Origin: Sisyra terminalis
Lineage: Eukaryota; Arthropoda; Insecta; Neuroptera; Sisyridae
Direction: 5' to 3'
Length of the DNA: 64,000 nucleotides
Assembly: GCA_958496175.1 (NCBI GenBank)
Contig: OY292276.1
Span: 11,550,001-11,614,000, forward strand
The first letter of the stretch is position 1, and each line of letters starts with the position of its first letter. Of this stretch, positions 1 to 10,907 are shown piece by piece. A program made the translations under genes and the position numbers. Under the pieces are notes generated by a model. That model ran no database searches. It was not told where the DNA came from and saw nothing but the letters and a program-made list of their open reading frames with translations.

Positions 1-699
1 CATTCATCTCAATATCTTGAAGTTCATCTTTTTTGAAGGTTTCACTTCTACCGCGTGTGAATTGCACACATTTGTTTTTCTTTTATTAATCTCTATTTTC
101 CTTTATGCGTCATTTAATAGATCAGATCCATAACTAATAGACCAAAACCTACTATAGCAAAAATTTTCCTTTTGAATACAAAATAATCTATTGGTACTTC
201 TTATTTTTCTGTTAACGGAATGCTTTGATAGGAAGTTAAATAATACTTTCAATTTATGATTAAATTTAATTAAATAATTGAGGATATTCTTATTGATAAC
301 AAAGTTTGTGAATGTTGAACTTTGTTCATTGATGAAGATAAGAACTACTCGGAGACAAAGAAATAAACATTTAGATCTCCGCCTTTAATTATATCTAATG
401 TATTTCACAAAAAAAGAAGATATTTATTTTCTCATACTACAATTCTATAAAATCGATTTGTTTTATTGGATTCCTAAAGAATCTTAAACAAAAATATTGA
501 TTTATGAATTTCCTACAGCCATATTAAGATAATAAAGTCGTAAAATGGAGGGATAGAGGAATAAGTTGGTATCAGACATTCAATATAAAATATAAGGTTG
601 GAAAAAAGAATTCCTTTATTTCACTGAAAGATTTTTCCATAAATCCCCATACTCGGTTTAAATTGTATGTATATTTTTTAAAAAGAATATATATATATA
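1..699. other. AT-rich intergenic DNA
   Basis: No gene, RNA or clear repeat boundary is visible. Short open frames here are low-complexity and have no recognisable motif. Confidence 0.5.
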
Positions 700-1490
700 T
701 TTGGAATGACCAAGGTATATTCTTATAGAAAATTGAACGATCTACAAAAAAGGTCTCTGGCAAGTTTTTGATATATTTATTCCTTCAAAAGTTATTCGAG
801 ATCAAAGTTGAACTAAAGAGAAATTTTAATATTTTTTCAATTTTTTGACGCAACCATCAATTTTATGAGAAAATTTTATAGGACATTTTTTGTAGAGCAC
901 TTTTTTTTCTATAACTTATCTTTATACAAGTTTTTGATATTTTTCACAGGTCCTAAGTTATTTACATTAAACTGAAAATTTGCTGAATTATTATATTTTT
1001 AACATAAAAATTATTTTTTTTATTTTAATTAAATAACTTAGGACCTGTAAAAAATATCAAAAACTTTTATAGAGATAAGTTATAGAAAAAAAAGTGTTCT
1101 ACAAAAAATGTTCTATAAAATTTTCTCAGAAAATTGATGGTTGCGTCAAAAAATTGAAAAAATATTAAAATTACTCTTTAGTTCAAGTTTACCTCGAATA
1201 AGTTTTGAAGGAATAAATATATCAAAAATTTGTCAGAGACCTTTTTTGTAGATCGTTCAATTTTCTACAAGAATATATCTTGGTCATTCCAAAATATTGT
1301 CACCACCATGAGCTATAAAATTCCAAAGTGCAAGAAAATATTGTTCCCATGATATTTAAATGGAAAATCGAAATTTGCGATGCGGCACTTCTTAATATTA
1401 ATATTAAGAGCTTAAACTTTCACAGGATTTTTTTTTGTCATTCCCAACAATATTTTCGATATAATTAAGAAAAAAAATAATTCATCATTT
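700..1490. mobile_element. Fold-back element, family A, left-truncated copy
   Basis: Two arms, about 702-1000 and 1010-1290, are reverse complements separated by a short AT-rich loop. The part right of the arms (to about 1490) matches the outer portion of the complete copy at 20673-21725, including the motif TTAATATTAATATTAAG and the ending CAACAATATTTTCG. The matching outer left portion is missing, so this copy is 5'-truncated. There is no coding capacity. It belongs with the long-TIR, hAT-like non-autonomous elements at 17884, 20673, 31551 and 44602. Confidence 0.8.
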
Positions 1491-3119
1491 TTTGTGAATA
1501 TCATATATATATTGTTATATTCACTAAACAGTGCATACTACATACATCTGGATTGAACAAAAAAAAAATGCAATTGCGCATGTGCTCAATCGGGTAACTT
1601 CTGTTGTATGTAAAATATGAAACATATAAATTACGCGAGATAATCTATGTTTTTAAAAGCAAAAGTAAAAAAAATATTATCCCGTTTCTTAACAACAAAC
1701 TATTCGTTTATATTTTGAGACTTAAAATAGTAAAGTAATCAAATATTTTAAATCATAATAATAATATAGGCAAACGTATATAATATGTATGTATCTCGGC
1801 AAAGAGAGAGATCAAATATTTTAATACATACGTGTAAGTGAAAACCAAATATAATTATCTTAAATTTCAAACCGTTCATTGTTGTCATGGTGTCAACTGT
1901 TATATCGATTTCATTCAATAGATCGCTATATGCATATTTTTTAACCAATAAAAGACATTATTTATATGAGGAAAAACTAATTTTTAACTAAGAAAATTGA
2001 TTTTGGAATTCAATGAGGACACGTATGGTCTTCTGTTTAAGGATCTTCTGTGACGTCACAGTACGCATCAGTACGTAAAAATAAATATTAATTTGTTTCC
2101 TTAGGAAAAGAGATGTTTGCATTGTAATTGGTTTAAATCATTAACATAATGCTTAAACGATTTAAACATGTTTCCCCTTTGGTTTAACTACATGTGTTTT
2201 GATACTATAACAGCCAATCAAAAGCAATTTTAGTTTCATCTATTCTGTTTTGGTAGTTTAAGAATCAAAGTTGCATTCCGGTCTGGTAGACCCTATTGCC
2301 GAAACAATCATGGAAACAACTGAAATAGGGGAATGAATCGGGGAAAAACGAAAAATCTACCATGAAATAAATTTAAACCGTTTAGATAAGTTGGGTTCAA
2401 GAAAACGTTTGATATTTAGAAACCAAAAGCGTTCATGTAAAACCTTGTTGGACTATATTTCCATTTGCTAATCCTTGACCAAACTTAATGAAATTGAACT
2501 ATTGCTAAGAAAAATGGCGACAAATGAAGTTAAAGTGAACCAAATTGTGGCCAGAAGAGGATAAATTTCGAAAAGTTTTACTATGAGTACGATAGAACCA
2601 GAAGGATATCTATGGAATATCATGAGTTGTTGTCCAATACACGAAAGCTTATTTTAGATCTCTTTTGACTAAAAGTGGACCAATTGGAAATAGTAGAGGC
2701 CAAAAATGACCTGAAGAAGACATACATTTCACCAATATAATCTAAAACTTTACATGGCCTGGTATAAGTTTCAGGAGTTTGAGGTCCTTATCCATCTAAC
2801 TTACAGTTTGGAATTGGTACCAAATGATTGTCATCTGTTTTGGCCATGATAAACGTTCTTGATCTTTAATTTCGCCAATAAGAAAACGTAATTTTTGGGT
2901 AAATCAAAAAATTTATTTTTCAATTCCAATAGCTAATAGAGAAAAAGAAAATGGTATTTTTTTGAATTTAACAGAATGACTGCTAAATAAAGCCATAAAA
3001 TCGACGTAAAAATAATAGATTTCTTTTTCTCCAATCAAGTATATAAATCATTTTTTTAAGAGTGATGTAAGTCCATTTTAATAGCTTTTCGTTCATAAAT
3101 AATTAGTTAAAAATTACAA
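1491..3119. other. Intergenic; diverged dispersed repeat at about 1745-1935
   Basis: No gene seen. The segment about 1745-1935 resembles 42540-42700: both have a GTATGTAT run, GGCAAAGA, GAGATCAAA and a GTC(A/T)... AACTGTTAT stretch ending in CATTCA. It is therefore a dispersed repeat of unknown class. 2261-2900 is less AT-rich but has no open frame or motif I recognise. Confidence 0.4.
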
Positions 3120-4065
3120 AAGTTTTCAAAATAAGATTTTTTCGCTGACTTTGAACAGTTATACTGTGAATAAAATATATAGAATATATTGCGGTCCAAT
3201 TTATATAGTATAATTTAATATAATAATATATAAAAATCATATCATAAACATAAATTTGAACAGAAGTTCAAACAAAAATATTCGTGACGTATTGCCCAGA
3301 TACGTATTTCGATTGCCAAGCAATCTTCCTCAGTGGTCATCAAGTAGTTTGAATCACTCCGTAACTGCTTTGTGATGAGACTTTTCTATTTATATAACTT
3401 GAAAACAAATCAATTTATATTGAATTAATTTTTCCAGTAACTTCTTCGTCTCTCTCCCCCCTCACCATGCAGATATTATTTCGTTGTGTAATAAACCCAT
3501 ATTCCATCTTCGTGTTATACATTCAAAACAAAATCGTGAACAATTTTTATGTAACTAAAAAAATTATGAGTTGAACAAGTTAAAATGGATTTGTATCGGT
3601 CAAAATATTCGCCAGTTAGGAATTTTGAGCTCCAAAATATTAACGAGATTCAACTGAAACTTTCGATTTTTTGTATTTGGTCTACTATATGTCTATATAG
3701 GATAGATAGCAAAAATTGCCGTTCAAATTCGCCATTGAGCAAATTAAGCATTGTGGTCTATTTGGTGAAAAGTGCATCGTTATGAAAATTGTCTTTTCGC
3801 TGGATTTTTGATATCTTCGAGTAGGTATTCTTTTGATTTATAAGTGGCAAGTAACTGTAACTGCTTTGTGATCACTGAGGAAGATTGCTTGGCAATCGAA
3901 ATACGTATCTGGGCAATGCGTCACAAATATTTTTATTTGAAGTTCTGTTCAAATTTATGTTTCTGGTATGATTTTTATATAATTTTACTATATTAAATTA
4001 TACTACATAAATTGGACTGCAATATATTATAGATATTGTATACACAGTACAAAAGTTTTATAAAG
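3120..4065. repeat. Long inverted repeat with hammerhead-like motifs at both ends
   Basis: The left arm (about 3165-3345) and right arm (about 3865-4045) are reverse complements. They contain ATTGCGGTCCAATTTATATA, GTGACGTATTGCCCAG and GATTGCCAAGCAATC. The central 3420-3840 is unrelated AT-rich DNA. The outer sequence (TTTTTCGCTGACTTTGAACAG, shortened here to its core CGCTGACTTTGAACAG) recurs in reverse at about 34085-34110, flanking a related palindrome that holds a Helitron. No protein is encoded. Penelope-like elements are one family known to carry hammerhead motifs, but no reverse transcriptase is present here. Confidence 0.65.
3865..3927 (+). ncRNA. Hammerhead-ribozyme-like three-way junction
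   Basis: Three helices can be drawn. Stem I pairs TTTGTG (3865-3870) with CACAAA (3922-3927). Stem II pairs GATTGC (3883-3888) with GCAATC (3892-3897) over a TTG loop. Stem III pairs ACGTAT (3903-3908) with ATGCGT (3916-3921, one G-U). CTGAGGA (3875-3881) sits between I and II and GAAAT (3898-3902) between II and III, as in a hammerhead core (CUGANGA and GAAA). Departures from the canonical core are an extra A before stem II, extra bases between stem I and CTGA, and no unpaired H17. It may be a decayed or unusual ribozyme, and activity is unknown. Confidence 0.45.
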
Positions 4066-5532
4066 CAGAGATTTATTTAAATAACAGAATTATTTCCACC
4101 TGAAAAAAATCTTTAAGATATTTTAAAAATATAAGGGTTGCATTTGTATATTTGTTTATGTCACTTAAGTTATTATAGGTATTAAGGCAGTTTTACCATA
4201 GCAAGTTCCACTATTAAGCCATAACTACCCCAAGATTGCGCATATTTTATCGCCAAGCACTACTCGAATAAATTACTAGAGGCTTCATATAGTGCCTCCT
4301 GTAATTACTTATTAAATTATTCATGCAATTTTATGTACGCAGTTGGGGGTTGAAAAGTCCGGCTGTAATACCGCAACATATCTGCTAATTTCGGGTGGAT
4401 TCTTGACCCCGTTTTCTTCGACAACGTTAACCCTTTCAAAAGCAAGCAAATATACCAAACTGTTGCGAGTTCCGGAAGGGGGTTGAAACATAATTTGTTA
4501 TTGAACATTATGCAAATATTATCAAAAAACATTTCAATCATTACTTATTATCCATACAAAGAGGAAACTCCCATTTTAAAAACAAGGCAAAACCAAACAC
4601 CAAACTTGCAGAAAAGGTGCAAAAATACTTACCAGTTATTGAACTATTGTTTTGACCCATTGTTTTTTTTTTTTTGAATATCAGCGTTAAATTAATTATA
4701 AAAGTATCAAATTTATCTTAAAGTGCACTAGCGCAATACTAATAATTGATTATTTTTTGTTTAAATTAAATTGAAACAAATGCACATCGTGTATTAATTA
4801 TATTTTTTCTATCAAAATCCAATTGTTACTACAAATTAAGAATAAATATTTAATACAATGAATACAGAAATTTTAACTTTTATCAATGGTTGACACATTT
4901 GTTGGTTCGAAATGATTCATAGTAAAAATTTGTAAACTGCTTTTTGCCCGAATACATAGTTCATGTCAAATGTTCACAATTTGGAGGTTAGTTTCGTTAG
5001 TCTATTGTTTTATCGGTCACCTAACAGGGGTCAAAATCTCAATGGAATCTGAGGAGTAAATAGAGAAAACCAAACAGATGTGATCTTTGTTTAACCCATT
5101 GCGGATATTTCGAGTTCTGTGCATAAGATTTGCGCATAGTGTGGAAACCATTGATACAAACGCCGCCAATTGCTGGCAAGTTAGAAGTTTTAGACGGATT
5201 TAGTCGATTTAGTAATTTAGTCAATTTAGTACATTTAGTATATTGAAAAAACTTAAAACTTATTCATAAATATTAGAATTATTTGAAATTAATTTCATAG
5301 TTAAGAAATAAGGTTAAAATATAGATCGAAAACTTGAATAACCATAGCAACCCCAGTAAATAATATTTATTAGTACCTAAGTTTTAAACCATTTTATTGT
5401 TAATGACTAGTCTATAAGCTTCACAGAGATGGCAATACGTGTAGTTGCAATAACGTTAATAATTTCAAAAAATAAAAATTTGTTGAAGAAGTTTGAAAAT
5501 CTTTTTATTTAAAATAGCGAATTAAAATATAC
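4066..5532. other. Intergenic, no gene supported
   Basis: Weak open frames on both strands (for example minus 4317-4541) have no recognised domain, splice context or codon signature. 4200-4480 is somewhat GC-richer than its surroundings and could hold a decayed exon or repeat, but I cannot identify it. Confidence 0.4.
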
Positions 5533-5757
5533 GGCTCATGTGTACTTTAGCACACCCTCAATCTGGCAATGATGCATTTTCGACTTTGTTTTTAATTTAA
5601 ATCGCGATTGAATAGGTCCATAATGAAAATTTACCCACAAAAGAGATAATTATACCATATTAGAATTAAATCTTCAAAAAAATCGCGAATTAAATTAAAA
5701 ACAAAGTCGAAAATGCAACATTGCCAGATTGTGGGTGTGCTAAAGCACACTTGAGCC
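5533..5757. mobile_element. Palindromic MITE, family E, copy 1
   Basis: About 225 bp. Terminal inverted repeats read GGCTCATGTGTACTTTAGCA on the left and the reverse complement on the right, followed inward by CACCC(T/A)CAATCTGGCAA and TCGACTTTGTTTTTAATTTA. Nearly the whole element folds back on itself. Other copies are at 24375, 26272 and 55659. It is non-coding. Confidence 0.85.
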
Positions 5758-6499
5758 AAATATACAATTCTGAATTATGAAATGCGAGAAAAATTTGATG
5801 GAATACTTTCAAATACAACTGCCTCTCCAGGCTCTCCACTCCGTATTCCATCTATTTGAGCCACAGAAACTGTTGATTATTAAATAAAAGACACCAATTC
5901 AGTAAATTAAGGATGAATAATAAAATATTAATTATCCTTTAGTTATCCAAAAGATTGTTTTAGTTTGTTAACAAACTAAAAACAAACTTTTTTACGAAAA
6001 AAGTTAGCTCTTGAACATATTTCTTTCCGTTAAACTTCATATTCTCTTTCTAGAAATTCAATAAATAACAATTGGTAAATTAAACGAACTAAACTTGATC
6101 TATGGTGAAAAAAATTTAAAAACAATTCAATGGTAATGGAATAGAGATAATTATTGATAAAAAATTTGATATTTCACCGATTTAAACAATCGAACGTTTT
6201 ATATAAGAGGAAAATAAAAATTATAAATCGATCAAATTATCATATTTCAGTAAAAGCCTAAGACGATATATTTTTTTTAGATTAACGAAGTAAAATATTT
6301 ACTGGAAATATCCAGAAGAATAAATGAACCAATTACTATAAATTGAACATTTAAATTAAAGCCATTTTCGCCATTCTTATTGATCAAAATTGGTGGACTT
6401 TTCAAAACAACCCTTATTCAATAACATTCTGAACCATTTTGATGAAGCTGTTTAAAAATTTGAATATTCAATTTCATCCTTCAGATCGGGATTCATTGA
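5758..6499. other. AT-rich intergenic DNA
   Basis: No gene seen. Toward the right end the sequence begins to resemble the adjacent satellite (motif AAAATCATCCCTTA near 6530). Confidence 0.4.
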
Positions 6500-7400
6500 T
6501 ACAAACCCGAAACAGTTATTGTTTCGAAAATCATCCCTTATTTATTGATGATAAATACGATTGAATTTTTCACGGATTGATGATATTTTTTGGGCACTTT
6601 GATGATTGATTTCGTCCCTTAAACGGGATTTAGTTTTGGAAAAATTTGCACAGCATGAACGGATGGACGTATATTATCGATTGGCATTGTAAAACTTTTT
6701 TTTGAAATTTGACGATTTTCGTGAAAAATCAACGATGGTTAACCCACGGTTTTTTTTTAAAGAAAAATATTTTTATTTCGAAATCCAAGTAGATTGTTAT
6801 ATCATCGTTTAAGACATTGTTACGAACCAGAAACTGCCTTTATTTCGAAAATCATTCCTTAAATAACGATATTATATGCGATTGAACTTTTGTCGGATTG
6901 ATGATTACTTCTTGGCACTTTGATGGTCGATTTCATCCCTTAAACGTGGTTTGTTCTCGGAAAAATTTGCACAGCATGAACGGATGGACGTATATTATCG
7001 ATTGGCATTGTAAAAATTTTTTTTTGAAATTTGACGATTTTCGTGAAAAATCAACGATGGTTAACCCACGGTTTTTTTTTAAAGAAAAATCTTTTTGTTT
7101 CGATTTCCATGAAGATTGTTATATTATCGTTTAACACATTGTTAAGAAGCAGAAACTGTCTTTAGTTTGAAAATCATCCCTTATATAACGATGTTATATG
7201 CGATTGAATTTTTGACGGATTTTTTTTTTTACCTCGCACTTTTATGGTCCATTTCGTCCCTTAAACGGCCGTTGTTTTCGGAATAATTTGCATAGCATGT
7301 ATTTGGGACGTATATTATCCATTGCCATCGTAAAAAAAAAAATGAAATTTGACGATTTTCGTGAAAAATCAACGATGGTTAACCCACGGTTTTTCTTTGA
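6500..7400. repeat. ~320-bp satellite array, left flank of the giant palindrome
   Basis: The landmark GGACGTATATTATCGATTGG recurs near 6664, 6985 and, in a variant form, 7306, a period of about 321 bp. Each unit also holds AACCCACGGTTT, AATCATCCCTTA and a ...CCCTTAAACG... segment. The same satellite lies in opposite orientation at 14415-15490 and inside two non-LTR retroelements (18958-19790 and 47397-47722). Confidence 0.85.
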
Positions 7401-7470
7401 AGAAAAATTTTTTTGGGTCCAATTCGAATCCTTTTGTTATATTATCGCTTCGTATATTGTTACGTTAAGG

Positions 7471-8197
7471 ATGATTCAGTCAATATTATTCTGTTCAGTT
7501 TCAGCTAAAATAACTATTCCTTTTATCCTTTTTACGTACTTGAAAATTGTCCTTTTTGATACTTTGAATGGATATTGTGGGTGTCCTTTTGATTACAGGA
7601 AAAAAAAATCACATTTCATTTCAGGTATAGATCTTATTTTATAAATTATCAAAAAAAGTTACTCTTATCAGAAAAAGCCTTCCTTGCAATTATTCGTTTT
7701 CTACATATTGTAGAAACTATGCAACCATTTATTCAAGAATGTAATTGGGCTGGTGCATAAGTTCACTAGTTTACTTGATATAAATTTGACTTATGATTTG
7801 TTGTATTAATTTAAATCAATGTATTATTACAGATTCAACTTTCCTGGAAATTAAGGACAAGGACAAATGTGTTGGGGTTGAAGAAAGTATCATCATTTTC
7901 AGAGATAAATGTTTAGTAAGTGTCCGAGTTTTGAAACTTATAATTATATTGATCTAATTGACTTTTTCACTACAGAAGAAGCAGATCGAAGACATTAGAG
8001 ATTTTTTCAATGGATTTAAATTGTTCATCATTTCCAAATGGACGTTTGAAGAATTGAAGAATGGATGCGGTTCGTTCGAGAATCAACAATCAAATTCCTC
8101 AAGGATATCATTTCCACAATCGATATGTATCGAGAAGAATACGAATGTATATACTACAACAATTAGTGGTGTAAAGTGTGTTTCAATAAATCAGTGA
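7471..8197 (+). CDS. Hypothetical three-exon gene in the left palindrome arm
   Basis: Proposed exons are 7471-7624, 7833-7915 and 7976-8197 (152 codons plus stop). Splice sites fit: donor CAG|GTATAG, acceptor TTATTACAG, donor TTTA|GTAAGT, acceptor TTTTTCACTACAG. Phases (1, then 0) keep one frame open, and the second intron is only 60 bp. The predicted protein has a hydrophobic N-terminus (about residues 1-35, possibly a signal or membrane segment), then a charged middle (LEIKDKDKC..., KKQIEDIRDFF) and a Ser/Thr-rich C-terminus. I recognise no family. The start is uncertain, because the frame stays open upstream into satellite sequence and a further 5' exon is possible. Poly(A)-type signals (AATAAA) occur near 8386-8402. 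An exact inverted copy lies at 13561-14287; the two genes are convergent. Confidence 0.45.
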
Positions 8198-8861
8198 TGG
8201 TGAAGTGATAAGTGGTTTAAGTGATAAATAATCAATATATCAGAAAAATCAAAAGTTATTTTATTAACTCAATATTTTTATGTAAGCTTGTAGCAATTGA
8301 TACTTTTACATAATTTATATAAACAATTGTAAATATGCAGAAAGCTCTTATTGTATTATTGTATGAATTTCAATGATATTTTACATCAATAAATTAATTT
8401 AATAAAATTCATTGTTTCAATTCGATTAATCCCACCTATCCTCTTGAATTTTATATTTCAGAGCCTTTTTTTTACAGTTACAATATATATAGAAGAGTTT
8501 CATTAATACATCAATAAAGAGGTACAATGTTTTTCGATAGATTATTGAATAATACGAAAAAGCTAATATCGAAAAATATCTTAACTTTTCGATGTCCTTA
8601 ATCCCTGTTATTAATAATAAAGAAAGTATATAACGTTAGAGCATACTATTCAAATACATGTTCGTTTTTTTTAAAAAAAAAGGATGATGGACATTAAAAT
8701 GTTACCATGTCTTTAGACAAATTTTCCGGGATTAACCTGGAGAAGCTATGGTTAAAATATTTTTGGAAAATTCAAATTCCTTCGATCGAAAAAATTTTTC
8801 AAGTGTCAATTGATTGAGAATACTTTAAATATGAGTTTAAACGAACAATACATATATCTTC

Positions 8862-8935
8862 TAATGGCCAAGATGATTGAGCAGTGGACTCTCAAGCGGA
8901 AGATCAGTGGTTCCAGCCTCGGTTCGGTAAGTTGT
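8862..8935 (+). ncRNA. tRNA-like module 1 (left arm)
   Basis: An A-box-like TGGCCAAGATGATTGAGC starts at 8865 and a B-box-like GGTTCCAGCC lies at 8909-8918, the spacing expected of an internal RNA polymerase III promoter. There is no 7-bp acceptor stem, so it is not a functional tRNA. It occupies the same place in its unit as the clearer module at 10125-10200. The mirror copy is at 12823-12896 (minus). Confidence 0.4.
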
Positions 8936-9121
8936 TTTTTCTATTTCTATTAATTTATTTCTAATATATCTCGATTGGTTACAGCTTAAATATTCACTTT
9001 CGATCGTTAATAATTATTCTTCGTTAAGTTTCAGCCGAATAATTCGATCATCACTTTCAACCTTTCGGGGTTGAAAAGTGATCGATCGATTGCGTTGATT
9101 TTTTTTTTTGGTTCATACATA

Positions 9122-9169
9122 TGACGTCATATATACGTCGTCTCCCAATGACGTCACCCAATGACGTCA
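9122..9169. promoter_or_regulatory. Cluster of palindromic TGACGTCA octamers
   Basis: Perfect TGACGTCA octamers lie at 9122-9129, 9149-9156 and 9162-9169, with two more in the sister unit at 10405-10412 and 10418-10425. All are mirrored on the right arm, making ten in the palindrome. TGACGTCA is the classical CRE/ATF site recognised by bZIP proteins. Whether these sites act as regulatory elements is inference; they could also be incidental repeat sequence. Confidence 0.45.
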
Positions 9170-10124
9170 TTATCGAAAAATGATCGAATTTTCGATTTTC
9201 GTGAAATAGGATTCTGGGAATGGCTTAATTACGTCACGGGAGGCCTAAAAAACATATCCTATTATCAATTTTTTCCATTTTTTTTTGTAAAAATTTTTCG
9301 GCCAAAATGCCGATAAATCCCAAAAATAGGCCAATTTTCGTGATTTTGTTCACTTTTTTCAACTTTAACGCCGTTTGTAGCGAAAACTATCGATCGTAGG
9401 TCAACGACAGTAGGCTCATTCGATAGCGCTTGAATTACTCTATCGATTGATGCCAAGGAAGTTCCGGAAAACCTTAAGGGAAAAATTTTTATTTTACACT
9501 TTTTCAGAAATTCAAAATCCTCCATGAAATGGTCGTCGGTTTTATAAAATTTTATTCGAATATTTTTAATCGAATTTTGCGAAGAAATTCGCACTGTTAA
9601 TGTTACGATCGAGGCGATTGTTGAAGAACATTTTCACTTTTCGGTACCCTTAATCGAATTTTTCGAAATAAAAAATTTACAAAATTAACGATATATGCGA
9701 TTTCGAGAATGAATGAGAACGAATCGAGAATGAAAAGAATAATGAATAATATTTGCACTTTTCGATTAAGTACCTTAATCGCTTTTTTCGATATTAATTA
9801 TTTTCATTTTCGATGATATTGCATTCAAAAGAAGATGCAATCAAAAATGTCTTAACTGTTCGATTTTTCCTCTAAAATATTTACATGTATTATGCAATAC
9901 AAGTAAGTAATTTAAAGGAAAAACTGTTTTCGGGAAAAAAAGGATGAAGGACATTAAAATGTCATAATGTCGTTAGACAATTTTTCCGATCGTAACATGG
10001 AGCAGCTATGGTTAAAATATTTTCCCGATATTAAAATTATTTCCATCGAAAAAGTTTTTCCATTTTCTACAATCTCATAAGAATTGTTTATATATGAGTT
10101 TTAACGTCATTTACATATATCATC

Positions 10125-10200
10125 TAATGGCCGAATCGTTATGGATATGTGCACTGATGCCGAGAAAAACGGAAGATCTGAGTTCGAACCCCGAAAAAGG
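10125..10200 (+). ncRNA. tRNA-like module 2 (left arm)
   Basis: An A-box-like TGGCCGAATCGTT (10128-10140) and a good B-box GAGTTCGAACC (10180-10190) are spaced as in tRNA genes. No acceptor stem closes, and a poly-purine run follows, so it resembles the tRNA-derived head of a SINE rather than a tRNA. The mirror copy is at 11558-11633 (minus). Confidence 0.5.
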
Positions 10201-10850
10201 TAAAAGATTTTTAATTTCTAATTAATTCTAAACTAATTTCTCTCTCTTTCTTACAGCTTAATTAATAACTATCCATCGTTAATAATCATTATTCGTTAAG
10301 TTACAGCGTTAATTTCGATGATCAAGTTCTCAATCTTCCGTGGTTGAACAGAGGTCGATAGCGATTCCATTGAATTTATTTTACTTTTTTTTCGTTCATA
10401 TATGTGACGTCACCAAATGACGTCAAACACGAAAAAATTCCAAAAATGAGGGGGAGGATATCGAATTTTCGATTTTCGTCAAATAGGATTTCGGGAATGG
10501 CTTCGTTATGCAACGGGAAGCCTAAAAATCATATTCTTAAGTGGAATTTTTTTGGTTTTTCAGGAAAATTTTCAGCCAAAATCCGGAAAAATCTCGAAAA
10601 ACTGTCAAATATCGGTTTTTTTTCCACTTTTTTCAACTTTAACGTCCATTTAATCGAAAACTATCGACCGTAGGTTATCGATCGTAAGCTTATTGGAAAG
10701 GGCTTGAATTACTCTATCGATGGTGAAAATTTGGGCCCGGAAAAGCTTAAGGGGAAAAACTTTCATTTTCAGCTTTTCTGAAATTTGAAATCGCTGACCA
10801 AATGCATGCCTATTTTTGCCAACAATTTTTTGTCGAATATTTCGATGAAA

Positions 10851-10907
10851 TTCACACCATTTATGTATAATGTTACGATCGAAAACAATATATAAAAACA
10901 TTTGCGT
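10851..10907. other. Loop (spacer) of the giant palindrome
   Basis: These 57 bp are the only asymmetric sequence between the two arms. They contain TGTTACGATCGAAAAC, a motif that also ends the internal unit near 9601. Base 10850 pairs with 10908, whereas 10851 does not pair with 10907. The loop gives unique sequence for anchoring reads across the centre. Confidence 0.85.

Larger units (their letters stand above)
8640..10850. repeat. Diverged ~1.25-kb direct duplication within the left arm
   Basis: Two units, about 8680-9660 and 9935-10850, share collinear blocks: AGGATGA(T/A)GGACATTAAAA, AGCTATGGTTAAAATATTTT, CATCTAATGGCC, TTACAGCTTAA(T/A), TGACGTCA clusters, AAAACTATCGA(T/C)CGTAGG and GAATTACTCTATCGAT. 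TGTTACGATCG appears after each. Similarity is moderate, so this duplication is far older than the near-identical arms. The mirror units lie at 10908-13080. The minus-strand frames at 9265-9594 and 10650-10973 align over about 45 residues with mostly conservative changes; this could be residual coding sequence or simply repeat homology. Confidence 0.7.

Noticed and set aside
2051..2058. Single TGACGTCA near 2.05 kb
   Set aside because: An isolated site with no gene nearby; only the palindrome clusters are notable.
9265..9594. 109-aa minus-strand open frame, with mirror at 12164-12493
   Set aside because: It lies in the duplicated repeat unit, has no known domain and no splice or promoter context. 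Kept only as a possible relic in the findings, not as a gene.
10404..10673. 89-aa open frame, mirrored at 11085-11354
   Set aside because: Non-coding repeat sequence: the sister unit does not preserve the frame.
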